Part shown: piece by piece, positions 8,634 to 17,458 of the stretch
Position numbering within the stretch: position 1 is the stretch's first letter
Layout of the letters: each line of letters starts with the position of its first letter
NCBI GenBank assembly: GCA_963807925.1
Contig: CAWEDP010000003.1
Location: forward strand, 434,001 to 498,000
DNA from: CAWEDP01 sp963807925
GTDB taxonomy: Bacteria; Acidobacteriota; Vicinamibacteria; Vicinamibacterales; CAVVIG01
Length of the DNA stretch: 64,000 nucleotides
Direction: 5' to 3'
Notes under the pieces: model-generated
Seen by the model: the letters and a program-made list of their open reading frames with translations, nothing else
What the model was told of the DNA's origin: nothing
The model's database searches: none
Translations under genes and position numbers: made by a program

Positions 8634-8941
8634 CGGCGAGGCGAGGGCGTTGGCGTAGAGATCGTCCGAGCACGGTTCATCTCCGCCGGCCTTCAAGTCG
8701 CCGTCGAAGATCGAAAATGTCACCTGACTGGCGTTGATGTCCGAGAGGAGATTCGGGTACTGGCTTCTGCCCAGCTCGTTGTACGGCATGTCGCCGAACA
8801 AGCCGATCGTGTAGCTGTCTCTCTCGCGGTTTCTGCCGTCGTCCTGCTGCGCGCTGCCGGCAGGGGCTGCGGCGGGAGTCAGGACGCGAGAATGCCGATG
8901 GCGAACAGACCCCGGATTCCGCGGTTCACTTTCTGGTTCAT
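8634..8941 (-). pseudogene. 5' remnant of a secreted metallophosphoesterase-like gene
   Basis: An ATG at 8941 begins a signal peptide (MNQKVNRGIRGLFAIGILA). One base appears missing near 8883, after which the frame continues LTPAAAPAGS...YTIGLFGDMPYNE and then FSIFDGDLKAGGDEPCSDDLYA. This resembles the N-terminus of secreted calcineurin-like phosphoesterases, where GD.PY and HDGDLK carry metal ligands. Homology stops after DDLYANALA, about 15 bases from the end of higA. The rest of the gene, several hundred residues, is gone. The breakpoint beside higA suggests that arrival of the higBA segment or a nearby deletion removed it. Confidence 0.65.
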
Positions 8942-9453
8942 GGTCGATCCCTTTCCATTTCTGGCGAGTCGCTCTGCCTCTGAAGACTCGCGGCGTGGAG
9001 CGTGATTGTAGGGAGCGGATATGAACAGGCGGCGACCGTCCCGTGTCGAGCCCACCGGGTCGGCCTGGATGGACGCGGATCGATCGGATCAAGGCGTCCA
9101 TCCAGGCACGGACTGTTTCGACTCATGAACGCGAGGCCCAGAAGTGCGTCGCGGGTTTGAAGAGAAGATTCGGCGCTCGTATCGGCCCGCGCCGAGCCTC
9201 CGACGCCCGACTGAGCCGTCTGGGAATCGGAGCGGCGTTCGCCACGACTTCGCCAGCTCTCGAAGGGCGCTCCGAAAACCGACCCTCCGGCATGGCAGCG
9301 GCCGGAAGTCTCTGGAGCGCGCGCGTTCACTTTGCCTTGACACTGCGTTTATCGCTCCTCTATAGTGCAGCGCCACTAAACATCCCGGGCGTTTCGCCTG
9401 TTCGTCCAGTCGGTCCGCACGACCTTGCGTCGTCGTTTACGGGGGAGTCTGAC
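8942..9453 (+). other. Intergenic region upstream of the first TonB receptor
   Basis: About 510 bases with no convincing gene. The long plus-strand reading frame through this stretch is only the upstream extension of the receptor frame and has no protein-like pattern before the signal peptide at 9454. The right half holds the promoter at 9337-9366 and the ribosome binding site at 9441-9447. Confidence 0.5.
9337..9366 (+). promoter_or_regulatory. Sigma-70-type promoter for the TonB receptor gene
   Basis: TTGACA (9337-9342) and TATAGT (9361-9366) are separated by 18 bases, a near-consensus housekeeping promoter in otherwise GC-rich DNA. It lies about 90 bases upstream of the ATG at 9454, leaving an untranslated leader of roughly 80 bases. 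Confidence 0.65.
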
Positions 9454-12453
9454 ATGTCTTCACACCGCCTCCTCGCGACGCTCGTTCTGACACTCGGGTA
9501 TGCGGCGGCGGCATTTGCGCAAGCGGCAGCCTCGATCACTGGAACGGTCCGCGATGTCTCGGGCGCGGTGCTCCCGGGCGTCACGGTCGAAGCGTCCAGC
9601 CCTGCCTTGATCGAGAAGGTTCGCACCGTCGTCACCGACGGCGCCGGGCAATACAAGATCGAGCAGCTGAGAGGCGGCGTGTACGCGGTGACCTTCTCGC
9701 TGTCCGGCTTTGCGACCCTCAAGCGCGAAGGCATCGAGCTCAGCGGATCGTTCGCGGCGACGGTGAATGCCGAGCTCAAGGTCGGGGCCGTCGCAGAGAC
9801 CCTCACCGTCACGGGACAGACACCCATCGTCGACATCCAGAGCGCGACCAAACAGCGCGTCGTGGATCAGCAGCTTCTGGTCGCCATTCCGACCGGACGC
9901 ACGCCGCAGGTGGCGGCGTTCCTCATTCCAGGCGTGAGCCTGAGCAACGTCGACGTGGGCGGGACCAACATCATCAATACAACGGGCGGTTCGCTGTCGG
10001 TGCACGGCGGGAGCATTGGCGATACCCGCCTGCTGATCGACGGCGTGACCATCGCGAACACCGAGGGCACCGGGTGGTCGGCGAACATGCTGCCCAACAT
10101 GGGCAGCACGCAGGAAGTCGCGGTCGACTACTCGGCCGTGACCGCCGAGAGCATCACGGGCGGACTCCAGATCAACATGATCCCGAAGACCGGCAGCAAC
10201 ACGTTCTCGGGATCCCTCTTTGCGACCGGTGTCAACTCGTCGTTCCAGACCAGCAATACCGACGCCAGCCTGGCCGCGAGAGGCCTGGCGACGCCCAACA
10301 GCGTGAAGCTGCAATCGGACATCAATCCGGGCTTCGGTGGACCGTTGAAGCCGGACGCACTGTGGTTCTACGCGTCTGCCCGGTTCACGCGGCAGCAGAA
10401 CTACGTCGGCGGGCTGTTTCAGAACCAGAATGCCGGCGACATCACGAAATGGAGCTACGTGCCGGCGGCGCAGCCGGCCGTCAACAGCGCCAGCGAGGAA
10501 AGCGTGAACCTTCGCCTGACCTGGCAGGCGACGCCCAAGAACAAGCTGAACTTCTTCTACGACCAGCACTGGCGCTGCCAGTGCGCGGTGACCTCGCCGA
10601 CCGTGTCCCAGGAAGCCGCGAACAACATCCACTATCCGATCAGCGACCTGCGGTCGGTGTCGTATACGGGAATACCGACGAACCGGCTCCTCATCGAGGC
10701 CCGATTCGGGATCCGCCGCGAGGAATACGCGTACGATCCGACCTCGACGATCGACCCCCAGCGGCTGCTGATTCCGGTCATCGAGCAGGGCGGGTCGATT
10801 CCCGGCCTGCTCTACCGAGGCGGCGGCCTCTCGTCGGCGACGCAGCCGTATCAGCGAACGCTGGGCGTGAGCATTCCGTTCGGCGCCTCGCTCGCGTACG
10901 TCCCCGGCAGTCATTCGTTCAAGTTCGGCTTCTATAACGTGACGGCGCAGCGCACCTCGCATGTCTTCGACAACGTGGCGCACCTGTCGTATCGTTTCTT
11001 CAACGGCGTCCCCAATCAGCTCACCGAGCGCGCGACGCCGCTCTACCGCGCCGAGCGGCAGCGCATGGACCTCGGTGTCTATGCGCAGGACAAGTGGACC
11101 CTCACGCGGCTCACCCTGAACTACGGGATCCGGTTCGATCACTTCAGCAGCTACTTCCCCGAACAGACGCTCGGGCCCGGCCCGCTCGTTCCTGCGCGCA
11201 ATCTCACGTTCCCGGAAACGCCGATGGCGAGCTGGTCCGACATCGAACCGCGCCTCGGATCGGCGTACGACCTGTTCGGCGACGGCAAGACCGCGCTCAA
11301 GATTTCGCTGAACCGGTACGTGCTGGCCGAGGGGCTGCAGGGGACCTACGGCGACACAGCGAACCCGGTGAATCGCCTGGCCAACATCGTGACGAGGAGC
11401 TGGGTCGATGAGAACGCGAACTTCGTGCCCGACTGCGACCTCACGAATCCCTTCTCGCAGGATCTGCGGTCGAGCGGCGGCGACCTGTGCGGCGTCGTGT
11501 CCGACACGAACTTCGGCGGCTCCACGCCGAGCTTGAACTACGATCCGAAAGTCTTGAACGGCTGGGGCGTGCGGCCATACCAGTGGGAATTTTCCGCCAG
11601 CGCGCAGCGTCAGCTTGTCAACGGGCTGTCGGTCGACGTCGGCTATTTCCGCAGGTGGTACGGCAACTTCGGCGTCACCGACAACCTCAATCTGAGCGCC
11701 TCGGATTTCAGCACCTTCAGCGTCACGGCGCCGGCGGATTCGAGGCTGCCCGGTGGCGGCGGTTATGAAGTCAGCGGGTTCTATGACGTCAATCCAGCCA
11801 AGGTGAATCTGCCCCAGAGGAACTACTTCACGCTGGCCAGCGATTTCGGCGTGCAGATCCAGCACTGGAACGGTGTCGACTTCTCGGTGAACGCGAGGAT
11901 GCGGAACGGCCTCACGGTGCAGGGTGGCGTCAGTACCGGCCGTCAGGAGACCAACAACTGCGCCGTCATCGCCAATCTGCCGGAAGCCGCGCTGCTCACC
12001 GCCCCATACTGCGACGAGAAGGACAACTTCCTGACGGACGCGAAGGTGATCGCGACCTACACCGTCCCGCGAATCGACGTGACGCTGAGCGGGCTCTGGT
12101 ACAACCGGTCTGGCCCGCTGATTTCCGCGAACAAGGTGTTTCTGAGCGCCGACGTTGCGCCATCGCTCGGTCGTCCGCTCTCGGGAAACGCCCAGAACGT
12201 GACGGTGAACCTCGTCGCTCCAGGAACGCTCTACGGCGACCGGCGCAATCAGCTCGACATGCGCCTGACGAAGGGCTTCAAAATCGGACGCCTGAAGACC
12301 GGGGTGAATTTCGAGACCTACAACGTGTTCAATTCGAATGCGGTCCTCACGGAAAACGCGACGTACCGCAATGCGACGGTCGCCGGGTGGCGTATCCCCA
12401 CGTCGATTGTGCCGCCACGGCTCTTGAAGTTCAGCCTGCAGCTCGATTTCTAA
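9454..12453 (+). CDS. Oar-like TonB-dependent outer-membrane receptor
   Basis: A 999-residue protein starting at ATG 9454, with GGGGGAG about 7 bases upstream. A signal peptide (MSSHRLLATLVLTLGYAAAAFAQ) is followed by a carboxypeptidase-regulatory-like domain (SITGTVRDVSGAVLPGVTVEA, residues about 25-110), a plug domain (about 115-260) and a beta-barrel ending in SLQLDF. This architecture is expanded in acidobacteria, where the receptors import oligosaccharides or other large ligands. A TPR gene and an FG-GAP/UnbV gene follow closely on the same strand, and the near-consensus promoter upstream probably drives all three. It has a paralogue at 24812-27868 with several shared motifs (for example TWQATPKNK and a CQC pair). 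The substrate is unknown. Confidence 0.93.
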   Translation: MSSHRLLATLVLTLGYAAAAFAQAAASITGTVRDVSGAVLPGVTVEASSPALIEKVRTVVTDGAGQYKIEQLRGGVYAVTFSLSGFATLKREGIELSGSFAATVNAELKVGAVAETLTVTGQTPIVDIQSATKQRVVDQQLLVAIPTGRTPQVAAFLIPGVSLSNVDVGGTNIINTTGGSLSVHGGSIGDTRLLIDGVTIANTEGTGWSANMLPNMGSTQEVAVDYSAVTAESITGGLQINMIPKTGSNTFSGSLFATGVNSSFQTSNTDASLAARGLATPNSVKLQSDINPGFGGPLKPDALWFYASARFTRQQNYVGGLFQNQNAGDITKWSYVPAAQPAVNSASEESVNLRLTWQATPKNKLNFFYDQHWRCQCAVTSPTVSQEAANNIHYPISDLRSVSYTGIPTNRLLIEARFGIRREEYAYDPTSTIDPQRLLIPVIEQGGSIPGLLYRGGGLSSATQPYQRTLGVSIPFGASLAYVPGSHSFKFGFYNVTAQRTSHVFDNVAHLSYRFFNGVPNQLTERATPLYRAERQRMDLGVYAQDKWTLTRLTLNYGIRFDHFSSYFPEQTLGPGPLVPARNLTFPETPMASWSDIEPRLGSAYDLFGDGKTALKISLNRYVLAEGLQGTYGDTANPVNRLANIVTRSWVDENANFVPDCDLTNPFSQDLRSSGGDLCGVVSDTNFGGSTPSLNYDPKVLNGWGVRPYQWEFSASAQRQLVNGLSVDVGYFRRWYGNFGVTDNLNLSASDFSTFSVTAPADSRLPGGGGYEVSGFYDVNPAKVNLPQRNYFTLASDFGVQIQHWNGVDFSVNARMRNGLTVQGGVSTGRQETNNCAVIANLPEAALLTAPYCDEKDNFLTDAKVIATYTVPRIDVTLSGLWYNRSGPLISANKVFLSADVAPSLGRPLSGNAQNVTVNLVAPGTLYGDRRNQLDMRLTKGFKIGRLKTGVNFETYNVFNSNAVLTENATYRNATVAGWRIPTSIVPPRLLKFSLQLDF

Positions 12454-12531
12454 GATCGTCTCGGATCACCACACCTGGCGCCGACGCCTCCCGGCCGGCC
12501 GCGCCGGTGCGAAAGAGGAGGGGCTCGGCCC

Positions 12532-14541
12532 GTGATGACCTTCCGTTGCTGCGCCCTCCTCTGCGCGCTTGCCGTCGTGGCCGTCCCGGCGGCGCAGGCG
12601 CCGGGCTCGTGCGACGGCGGCGACTGCGGGCCGCTTCACGATCAGATCGCCGCCGCCGCAGCCCAGATATCCCGCGACAGGAACCGTTTCGTCGCCGCCA
12701 TCCGGCAGTTCATCCAGGCCATTCCCGGCCGGTACGGTGATGAAGGGCCGCTGGTGGCGTCGAGCCTCGAGGAGATGGGCCGCGCCCTTGCCCAGTGGGA
12801 TCGGTCCATTCAGACCTATCGCACGGTGCTCCTCAATGGGGTTGGACCGACCGCGGACGCCTATGTCGCCCTTGCGGACGTCGATCTGGAGCGCAGCAAC
12901 GGCGACAACGGCCTCAAGCAGGCGCGGGCCGCGAGCGCGCTCGATCCGGCACGGCCCGACGCGTACATCCTCCAGGCGCTCGCCTATGACCTCGCGAAGC
13001 GGCCCGTCGATGCCGCGCAGGCGCTGGCGAAAGCCTCGACGCTCCGCGGCGGCAGCCCGGCCGCAACCTATGGGCTCGCGCAACATCTGATCGCGATCGG
13101 CGACGAAAAGGGCGCCACGGCCGCCCTGCGCCGCTTCCAGACCACGCTGGCCACCGGTGCGCGAGCCCCCACGGGTGCGCGGGCGCCCGCCGCACGCTTT
13201 GTGCGCGCCGGTCTGCTGAGGCAGGCGGCCGGAGTGGCTCCCCTGTTTCCGCCGGCCGCGTACGCGAAGGGATTTACGCTGCTGGCCGACGGCTCGTTCG
13301 AGCGGGCGGTCTTCGCGTTCCGGGCGGCAGCCGCCGACGATCTCCTGAGCTCCACCGATCTTCGGGACGACGACGATATTCAGCGGGGCGCGGCGGCGCT
13401 CCGGCGCGCCGATCTGCGGACGGCGATTCGTGCCTTCGAAGCCGCCGTTGGACGATCGCCGGATCGCCCCGAGGCACGACGGCTCCTCGGCCTGGCGTAC
13501 AAGGCCGACGAGCGCTACGAGTCCAGCATCGAGCAATTGACCGCCGCCGTCAGACTGGCTCCCCGAGACGACCGCGCCAGCAACGCGCTGGCGGACGTCC
13601 TCGCGCTCGCGAAGCGTCCGTCGGATGCCGAGCTCGTCCTGCGGCAGGAACTCGATAGGATTCCGAGCTCCGGCCAGGCGCATTACCAGCTCGCCCTCCT
13701 GGACCGGGCGCTCGGACACGGTCGAGATGCGATTGCCGAGCTCGAGCAGGCCGCGACTCTTCCGCCGGTGGTCGGCCAGGACTATCTGTACGACCTTCTC
13801 GGCGTCCTCCAGACGAGCAACGCCAATCCGGACGGCGCGCTCACGGCCTACCGCAGACGGCTGTTCGTGAATCCGAACGACAGTGATGCCCACCGCAAGC
13901 TCGGGCAGGTCTATCTGGATCAGGGCCGCGACGTGGAAGCCTCGGCGGAGTTCGCGGCCGCGCTGCTGCTCGATCCGAAGAACACAAACGCGCACATCGG
14001 GCTCGCTCAGATTCATCTGCAACTGGGCGAGTACGTGGACGCGGAGAAGTCGGCCCGCCGCGCCCTGGCGCTCGATCCGACCCAGGTCGCGGCCCGGTAC
14101 GCGCTCGGCGCGTCCCTGATGCGCCTGGGACGGGCCGAAGAAGGAGTCGCCGCGCTTCGCGAGTTCGGGCGTCTGCAGGCTGCCGCGCAGGCTGCGGCGA
14201 ATCGGGAGTGGGAGGTGAAGCTGGCCAAGCAGGCCGTGCAAGCCGCGATCGATGGAGGGGACTTCAACGGGGCGGCGGCCCTGCTCCGGCAGTTGGTTTC
14301 GAGTCAGCCGGACGTTGCGGTGAACTACCTCACCCTGGGAGTGGTGCTCGAACGAGCCGGCCACTACGCGGCGGCCGTCGACGCGTTCCGCAACGCGTTC
14401 CATCTGGACGCGGGCGCTGATGTACACGGGTACCTGGCCCGGGTGTACGCGGCGCTCGGACGGGGACCGGAGAGCCAGGCCGAGCAAGCCATTCAGGATC
14501 GCGTCAAAGCGGAACGGTTCCGGGCCGGAGCGCGCCCTTGA
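12532..14541 (+). CDS. Secreted TPR-repeat protein
   Basis: A 669-residue protein with a signal peptide (MMTFRCCALLCALAVVAVPAAQA) and then TPR-like helix pairs across almost the whole length (for example YALGASLMRLGRAEEGVAALREFG and YLTLGVVLERAGHYAAAVDAFR). Start is GTG 12532 or ATG 12535, behind AGGAGG. It lies 78 bases after the TonB receptor and its stop overlaps the TTG start of the FG-GAP protein, so the two are translationally coupled. TPR/UnbV pairs of this kind are common in acidobacteria. A periplasmic scaffold role for the partner protein is an inference. Confidence 0.88.
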   Translation: MMTFRCCALLCALAVVAVPAAQAPGSCDGGDCGPLHDQIAAAAAQISRDRNRFVAAIRQFIQAIPGRYGDEGPLVASSLEEMGRALAQWDRSIQTYRTVLLNGVGPTADAYVALADVDLERSNGDNGLKQARAASALDPARPDAYILQALAYDLAKRPVDAAQALAKASTLRGGSPAATYGLAQHLIAIGDEKGATAALRRFQTTLATGARAPTGARAPAARFVRAGLLRQAAGVAPLFPPAAYAKGFTLLADGSFERAVFAFRAAAADDLLSSTDLRDDDDIQRGAAALRRADLRTAIRAFEAAVGRSPDRPEARRLLGLAYKADERYESSIEQLTAAVRLAPRDDRASNALADVLALAKRPSDAELVLRQELDRIPSSGQAHYQLALLDRALGHGRDAIAELEQAATLPPVVGQDYLYDLLGVLQTSNANPDGALTAYRRRLFVNPNDSDAHRKLGQVYLDQGRDVEASAEFAAALLLDPKNTNAHIGLAQIHLQLGEYVDAEKSARRALALDPTQVAARYALGASLMRLGRAEEGVAALREFGRLQAAAQAAANREWEVKLAKQAVQAAIDGGDFNGAAALLRQLVSSQPDVAVNYLTLGVVLERAGHYAAAVDAFRNAFHLDAGADVHGYLARVYAALGRGPESQAEQAIQDRVKAERFRAGARP

Positions 14542-16235
14542 GTCGGCGCCTCGTCGTCGGTCTCGCTCTGATGATGGTTGAAGCCGCCCTTCTGGCCAGC
14601 CGTCCCGCCGCGAGGGCCCCTGGCGAAGATGGTCCGTTGACATTTCAGGACGTGGCGGCCGCCACGGGAGTCGTGTTCACGCCCACCAACGGGGCCAGTC
14701 CCGCAAAACACATCGCCGAGACGATGGGATCGGGCGGCTTGTTCTTCGACTACGACAACGACGGCTGGCTGGACATCTTCCTGGTCGACGGCGGGTCGGT
14801 GGCGGACGCGGACCTCGCCGCCAGGGCGCGGTCGCGGCTGTTCCACAACCGGGGCAACGGCACCTTCGAGGATGTGACGCTGGGCTCGAAAATCGAGCAT
14901 CATGCGTACGGCATGGGCGCGTGCGCTGCAGATTACGACAACGACGGGCACGAGGATCTGTACCTGACCAACTTCGGGTCGAACGTGCTCTACCGCAACA
15001 ACGGGGACGGCACATTCTCAGACGCCACGGCATCTGCCGGCGTCGGCTCGCCGTCGTTGAGCACGAGTTGCGCGTTCGCCGACATCGACAACGACGGCTG
15101 GCTCGATCTGTTCGTGACGAACTACGTCGATCCTGCGGGCAACAGCAAGATCTGCGGCGACAGCCATATACGCGCGTACTGCCGTCCCGACGTCTACAGC
15201 GGCGCTCCGAGCGTTCTGTATCACAACAACCGCGATGGCACGTTCACCGACCTCACGCGGGCGTCCGGCGTGTACCGCACCGACGGCAAAGGGTTGGGCG
15301 TCGTCTTCGGCGACTACGACAACGACGGCCGCGTGGATTTCTTCGTCGCCAACGATCTCGTGCCGAACTTTCTCTACCACAATGAAGGGCACGCCGCGTT
15401 CCGGGACGTCGGCCTGCTGGCGGGAGTCGCCGTGGCCAGCGACGGAAGGCCGAGAGCCGGAATGGGGACCGACTTCGGCGACTACGACGGCGACGGACAG
15501 CTCGATCTGGTGGTCACGAACTTCGAGCTGGAAACCCACAATCTCTACAGAAACCTTGGCCACGGGCTGTTCGCAGATGCGACGCTCTCGAGCGGGGTCG
15601 GCTCGGCGACGCGACGGTTCCTCGGGTTCGGCGCCGCATTCCTCGACTACGACAACGACGGTTATCTCGACATCGCCATCGCGAACGGGCACGTCCTCGA
15701 CAACACGAGCTACTTCCAGGCGGCATCGAAGTACATGCAACGGAAGCTGCTGCTGCACAATGACGGACACGGCCGATTCGCCGACGTGGCGGCGGATGCT
15801 GGTCCGGGGTTCGCGCTCGAGAGGGTCGGCCGCACGCTCGTCGCCGGCGACATCGACAACGACGGCGATCTCGACCTGCTCGTAACCAACAACGGTCAGG
15901 CAGTCAATCTCCTGCGCAACGACGGCGGCAATCGCCGGAACGCCGTTCTGGTCAAGCTCATCGGCAAGGCGGCCAACCGCGACGGGATCGGCGCGCGCCT
16001 GATCGCCACGGTGGGGAGCGGTCGGCAGATTCGCGAAATCAAGGCCGGCTCAAGCTATCTCGGGCAGAACGATCTGCGGGCACACTTCGGGATCGGCCGC
16101 GCACGGGAAATCGACCGCGTGGAGGTGCACTGGCCGAGCGGCCATACCGATGTCGTCAGCCACGTTGCGGCCAACCGCGTCATCACGATTTCCGAGGGCG
16201 GTGACGTCCGGGCCGCCCCCCTCTCCGGCCGCTGA
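14538..16235 (+). CDS. FG-GAP/VCBS repeat protein with ASPIC/UnbV C-terminus (CRTAC1-like)
   Basis: A 565-residue exported protein starting at TTG 14538, overlapping the TPR stop as TTGA. A hydrophobic signal segment is followed by at least seven Ca-binding FG-GAP type repeats of the form D(Y/I)DxDGxxD (for example FFDYDNDGWLDIFLV and DIDNDGDLDLLVT). The C-terminus (RDGIGARL, GSSYLGQNDLRAHFGIG, VEVHWPSG) is the ASPIC/UnbV domain. Such proteins form beta-propellers exposed to the periplasm or outside. Position after a TonB receptor suggests a surface or periplasmic partner in uptake or degradation, but the ligand is unknown. Confidence 0.92.
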   Translation: MSRRLVVGLALMMVEAALLASRPAARAPGEDGPLTFQDVAAATGVVFTPTNGASPAKHIAETMGSGGLFFDYDNDGWLDIFLVDGGSVADADLAARARSRLFHNRGNGTFEDVTLGSKIEHHAYGMGACAADYDNDGHEDLYLTNFGSNVLYRNNGDGTFSDATASAGVGSPSLSTSCAFADIDNDGWLDLFVTNYVDPAGNSKICGDSHIRAYCRPDVYSGAPSVLYHNNRDGTFTDLTRASGVYRTDGKGLGVVFGDYDNDGRVDFFVANDLVPNFLYHNEGHAAFRDVGLLAGVAVASDGRPRAGMGTDFGDYDGDGQLDLVVTNFELETHNLYRNLGHGLFADATLSSGVGSATRRFLGFGAAFLDYDNDGYLDIAIANGHVLDNTSYFQAASKYMQRKLLLHNDGHGRFADVAADAGPGFALERVGRTLVAGDIDNDGDLDLLVTNNGQAVNLLRNDGGNRRNAVLVKLIGKAANRDGIGARLIATVGSGRQIREIKAGSSYLGQNDLRAHFGIGRAREIDRVEVHWPSGHTDVVSHVAANRVITISEGGDVRAAPLSGR

Positions 16236-16279
16236 CCGGCGCAGGCCAGACCGCGCAAACGCGTCAGAACAACCGCGCC

Positions 16280-16675
16280 ATGCCGAAGACGAACAGATTC
16301 GCCCAAACCTTCGCGGCGCTTCGTGCCATCCTCGAGCCACACGCGAAACGGATGACTGTCACCGTCGACGAGCCCGGGCACTATCAGCTCGCGTCGCCGA
16401 CGATGACCGATCGTGTCGGGCGGCCGCTCTTCTGCGCGTCGGTTGAAATCAACAGGAACTACGTCAGCTATCACCTCGTGCCGGTGTACACCGACAAGGC
16501 GCTGCGTGAGAGCCTATCGGCGTCGCTGAAGAAGCGCATGCAGGGAAAATCGTGCTTCAATTTCACCACCGTTGAGCCTGGGCAGCTGAAAGAGCTGGCG
16601 GTGGTCACGAGGAAGGGCATCTCGGGTTTCAAGAACCTCAAGCTCCCCTGGGCGTCGCGGCCCGGCGGAAGGTGA
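16280..16675 (+). CDS. Conserved hypothetical protein
   Basis: A 131-residue cytosolic protein without signal or membrane segment. The central part (RPLFCASVEINRNYVSYHLVPVYTD) and the following LKKRMQGKSCFNFTTVE are characteristic of a small family I recognise from several phyla but cannot name; it looks like an alpha/beta fold with a possible ligand pocket. It lies 44 bases downstream of the FG-GAP gene on the same strand and ends in a strong hairpin. No function is claimed. Confidence 0.7.
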   Translation: MPKTNRFAQTFAALRAILEPHAKRMTVTVDEPGHYQLASPTMTDRVGRPLFCASVEINRNYVSYHLVPVYTDKALRESLSASLKKRMQGKSCFNFTTVEPGQLKELAVVTRKGISGFKNLKLPWASRPGGR

Positions 16676-16713
16676 ACACGGCGCCCCGCCCGCTTCCAAC
16701 GGGCGCCGTGTTC
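16674..16713. terminator. Bidirectional hairpin terminator between convergent genes
   Basis: A perfect 13-base inverted repeat, GAACACGGCGCCC (16674-16686) and its complement (16701-16713), with a 14-base loop. It begins inside the stop codon of the upstream plus-strand gene and lies 25 bases from the end of the minus-strand gene at 16738. There is no clear U-tract on either side, so termination would rest on the very stable stem. Confidence 0.7.
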
Positions 16714-16737
16714 AGTGTCGTGAAAGGGGGCCGACGG

Positions 16738-17157
16738 CTAGGGCTTCTTGACGCCCGTGCCTTGTGTCTCGTTTCCGCCGGCGTCCTGCTTGACCATCAG
16801 CCCGCCGTCCTTGAGCATCAGCGTCATCATGACCTCGACCTCGCCCCCGCGCCCCATCTGCTTCCATTTGAGAACCAGGTCGCTTCCCGGCATCGTGATG
16901 TCGGTGATGGTGATCGGACCGCCGCGTCCGCCGCCGAGCTCGGCCGCCACATGGCCCGTCATGTCCTTGAGCATGAGCGTCCGCTCCTGCGGGCCCCTGC
17001 CGCCTTGGATGGTCAACATCCAATCGCCGATAAAGGCCTTGGCCTTCGCGGTCTCGAGCGTCGAGGCGCCACCCTGCGCCATCAGAGGTCCGGCCAAAGC
17101 GAGTGCTGCCACGACCACGACCGCCCGCATGCCCCACGTCATACGCTGTCTACTCAT
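16738..17157 (-). CDS. Secreted protein of unknown function
   Basis: A 139-residue exported protein starting at ATG 17157, behind AGGGAG. The signal peptide (MTWGMRAVVVVAALALAGPLMAQ) precedes a mature domain with alternating strands: AFIGDWMLTIQG, RTLMLKDMTGHVAAELGGG, ITITDITMPGSDLVLKWK and VEVMMTLMLKDGGLM. The pattern is like a small beta-barrel or lipocalin-type fold found in many acidobacterial secreted proteins. An upstream extension to 17223 is less likely because the ribosome binding site points to 17157. Function unknown. Confidence 0.75.
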   Translation of the reverse strand: MSRQRMTWGMRAVVVVAALALAGPLMAQGGASTLETAKAKAFIGDWMLTIQGGRGPQERTLMLKDMTGHVAAELGGGRGGPITITDITMPGSDLVLKWKQMGRGGEVEVMMTLMLKDGGLMVKQDAGGNETQGTGVKKP

Positions 17158-17458
17158 CGTTTCGCTCCCTGCTTTGCCGGCGCCTGTGTGCCGGTCACTG
17201 ACCATCCGACGCGCACCGCCCACACCGCGGGCGGGCGGACGGCTGGCTGCTGGGGATTACGACCGGCTGAGGCCATGTGCTTACCAAGGCCGCGGCAGGG
17301 AATCGCTTGAACGCGCGGCCGGCCACATCGGAAACAAGACGCCCATTGGACGCGAATGGGCGGCTCCCGAAGTGCTTTCGAGCTGGGCGCCGAAGTCGGT
17401 GTGATACGGTAGGTCCCTTTCAATCTGACTTTCCGGGTTCCTGCTCGAGGAGGCCACC
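17158..17458. other. Divergent intergenic region
   Basis: About 300 bases between the divergent secreted-protein and esterase genes. It must contain both promoters, but no near-consensus -35/-10 pair stands out. GAGGAGG at its right end is the ribosome binding site of the esterase gene. Confidence 0.4.

Noticed and set aside
9460..11865. Long open frame on the minus strand antisense to the first TonB receptor (801 codons)
   Set aside because: It is a shadow of the receptor gene: high GC leaves opposite frames open. It has no signal, motif or ribosome binding site, and the sense strand has a full protein family match.
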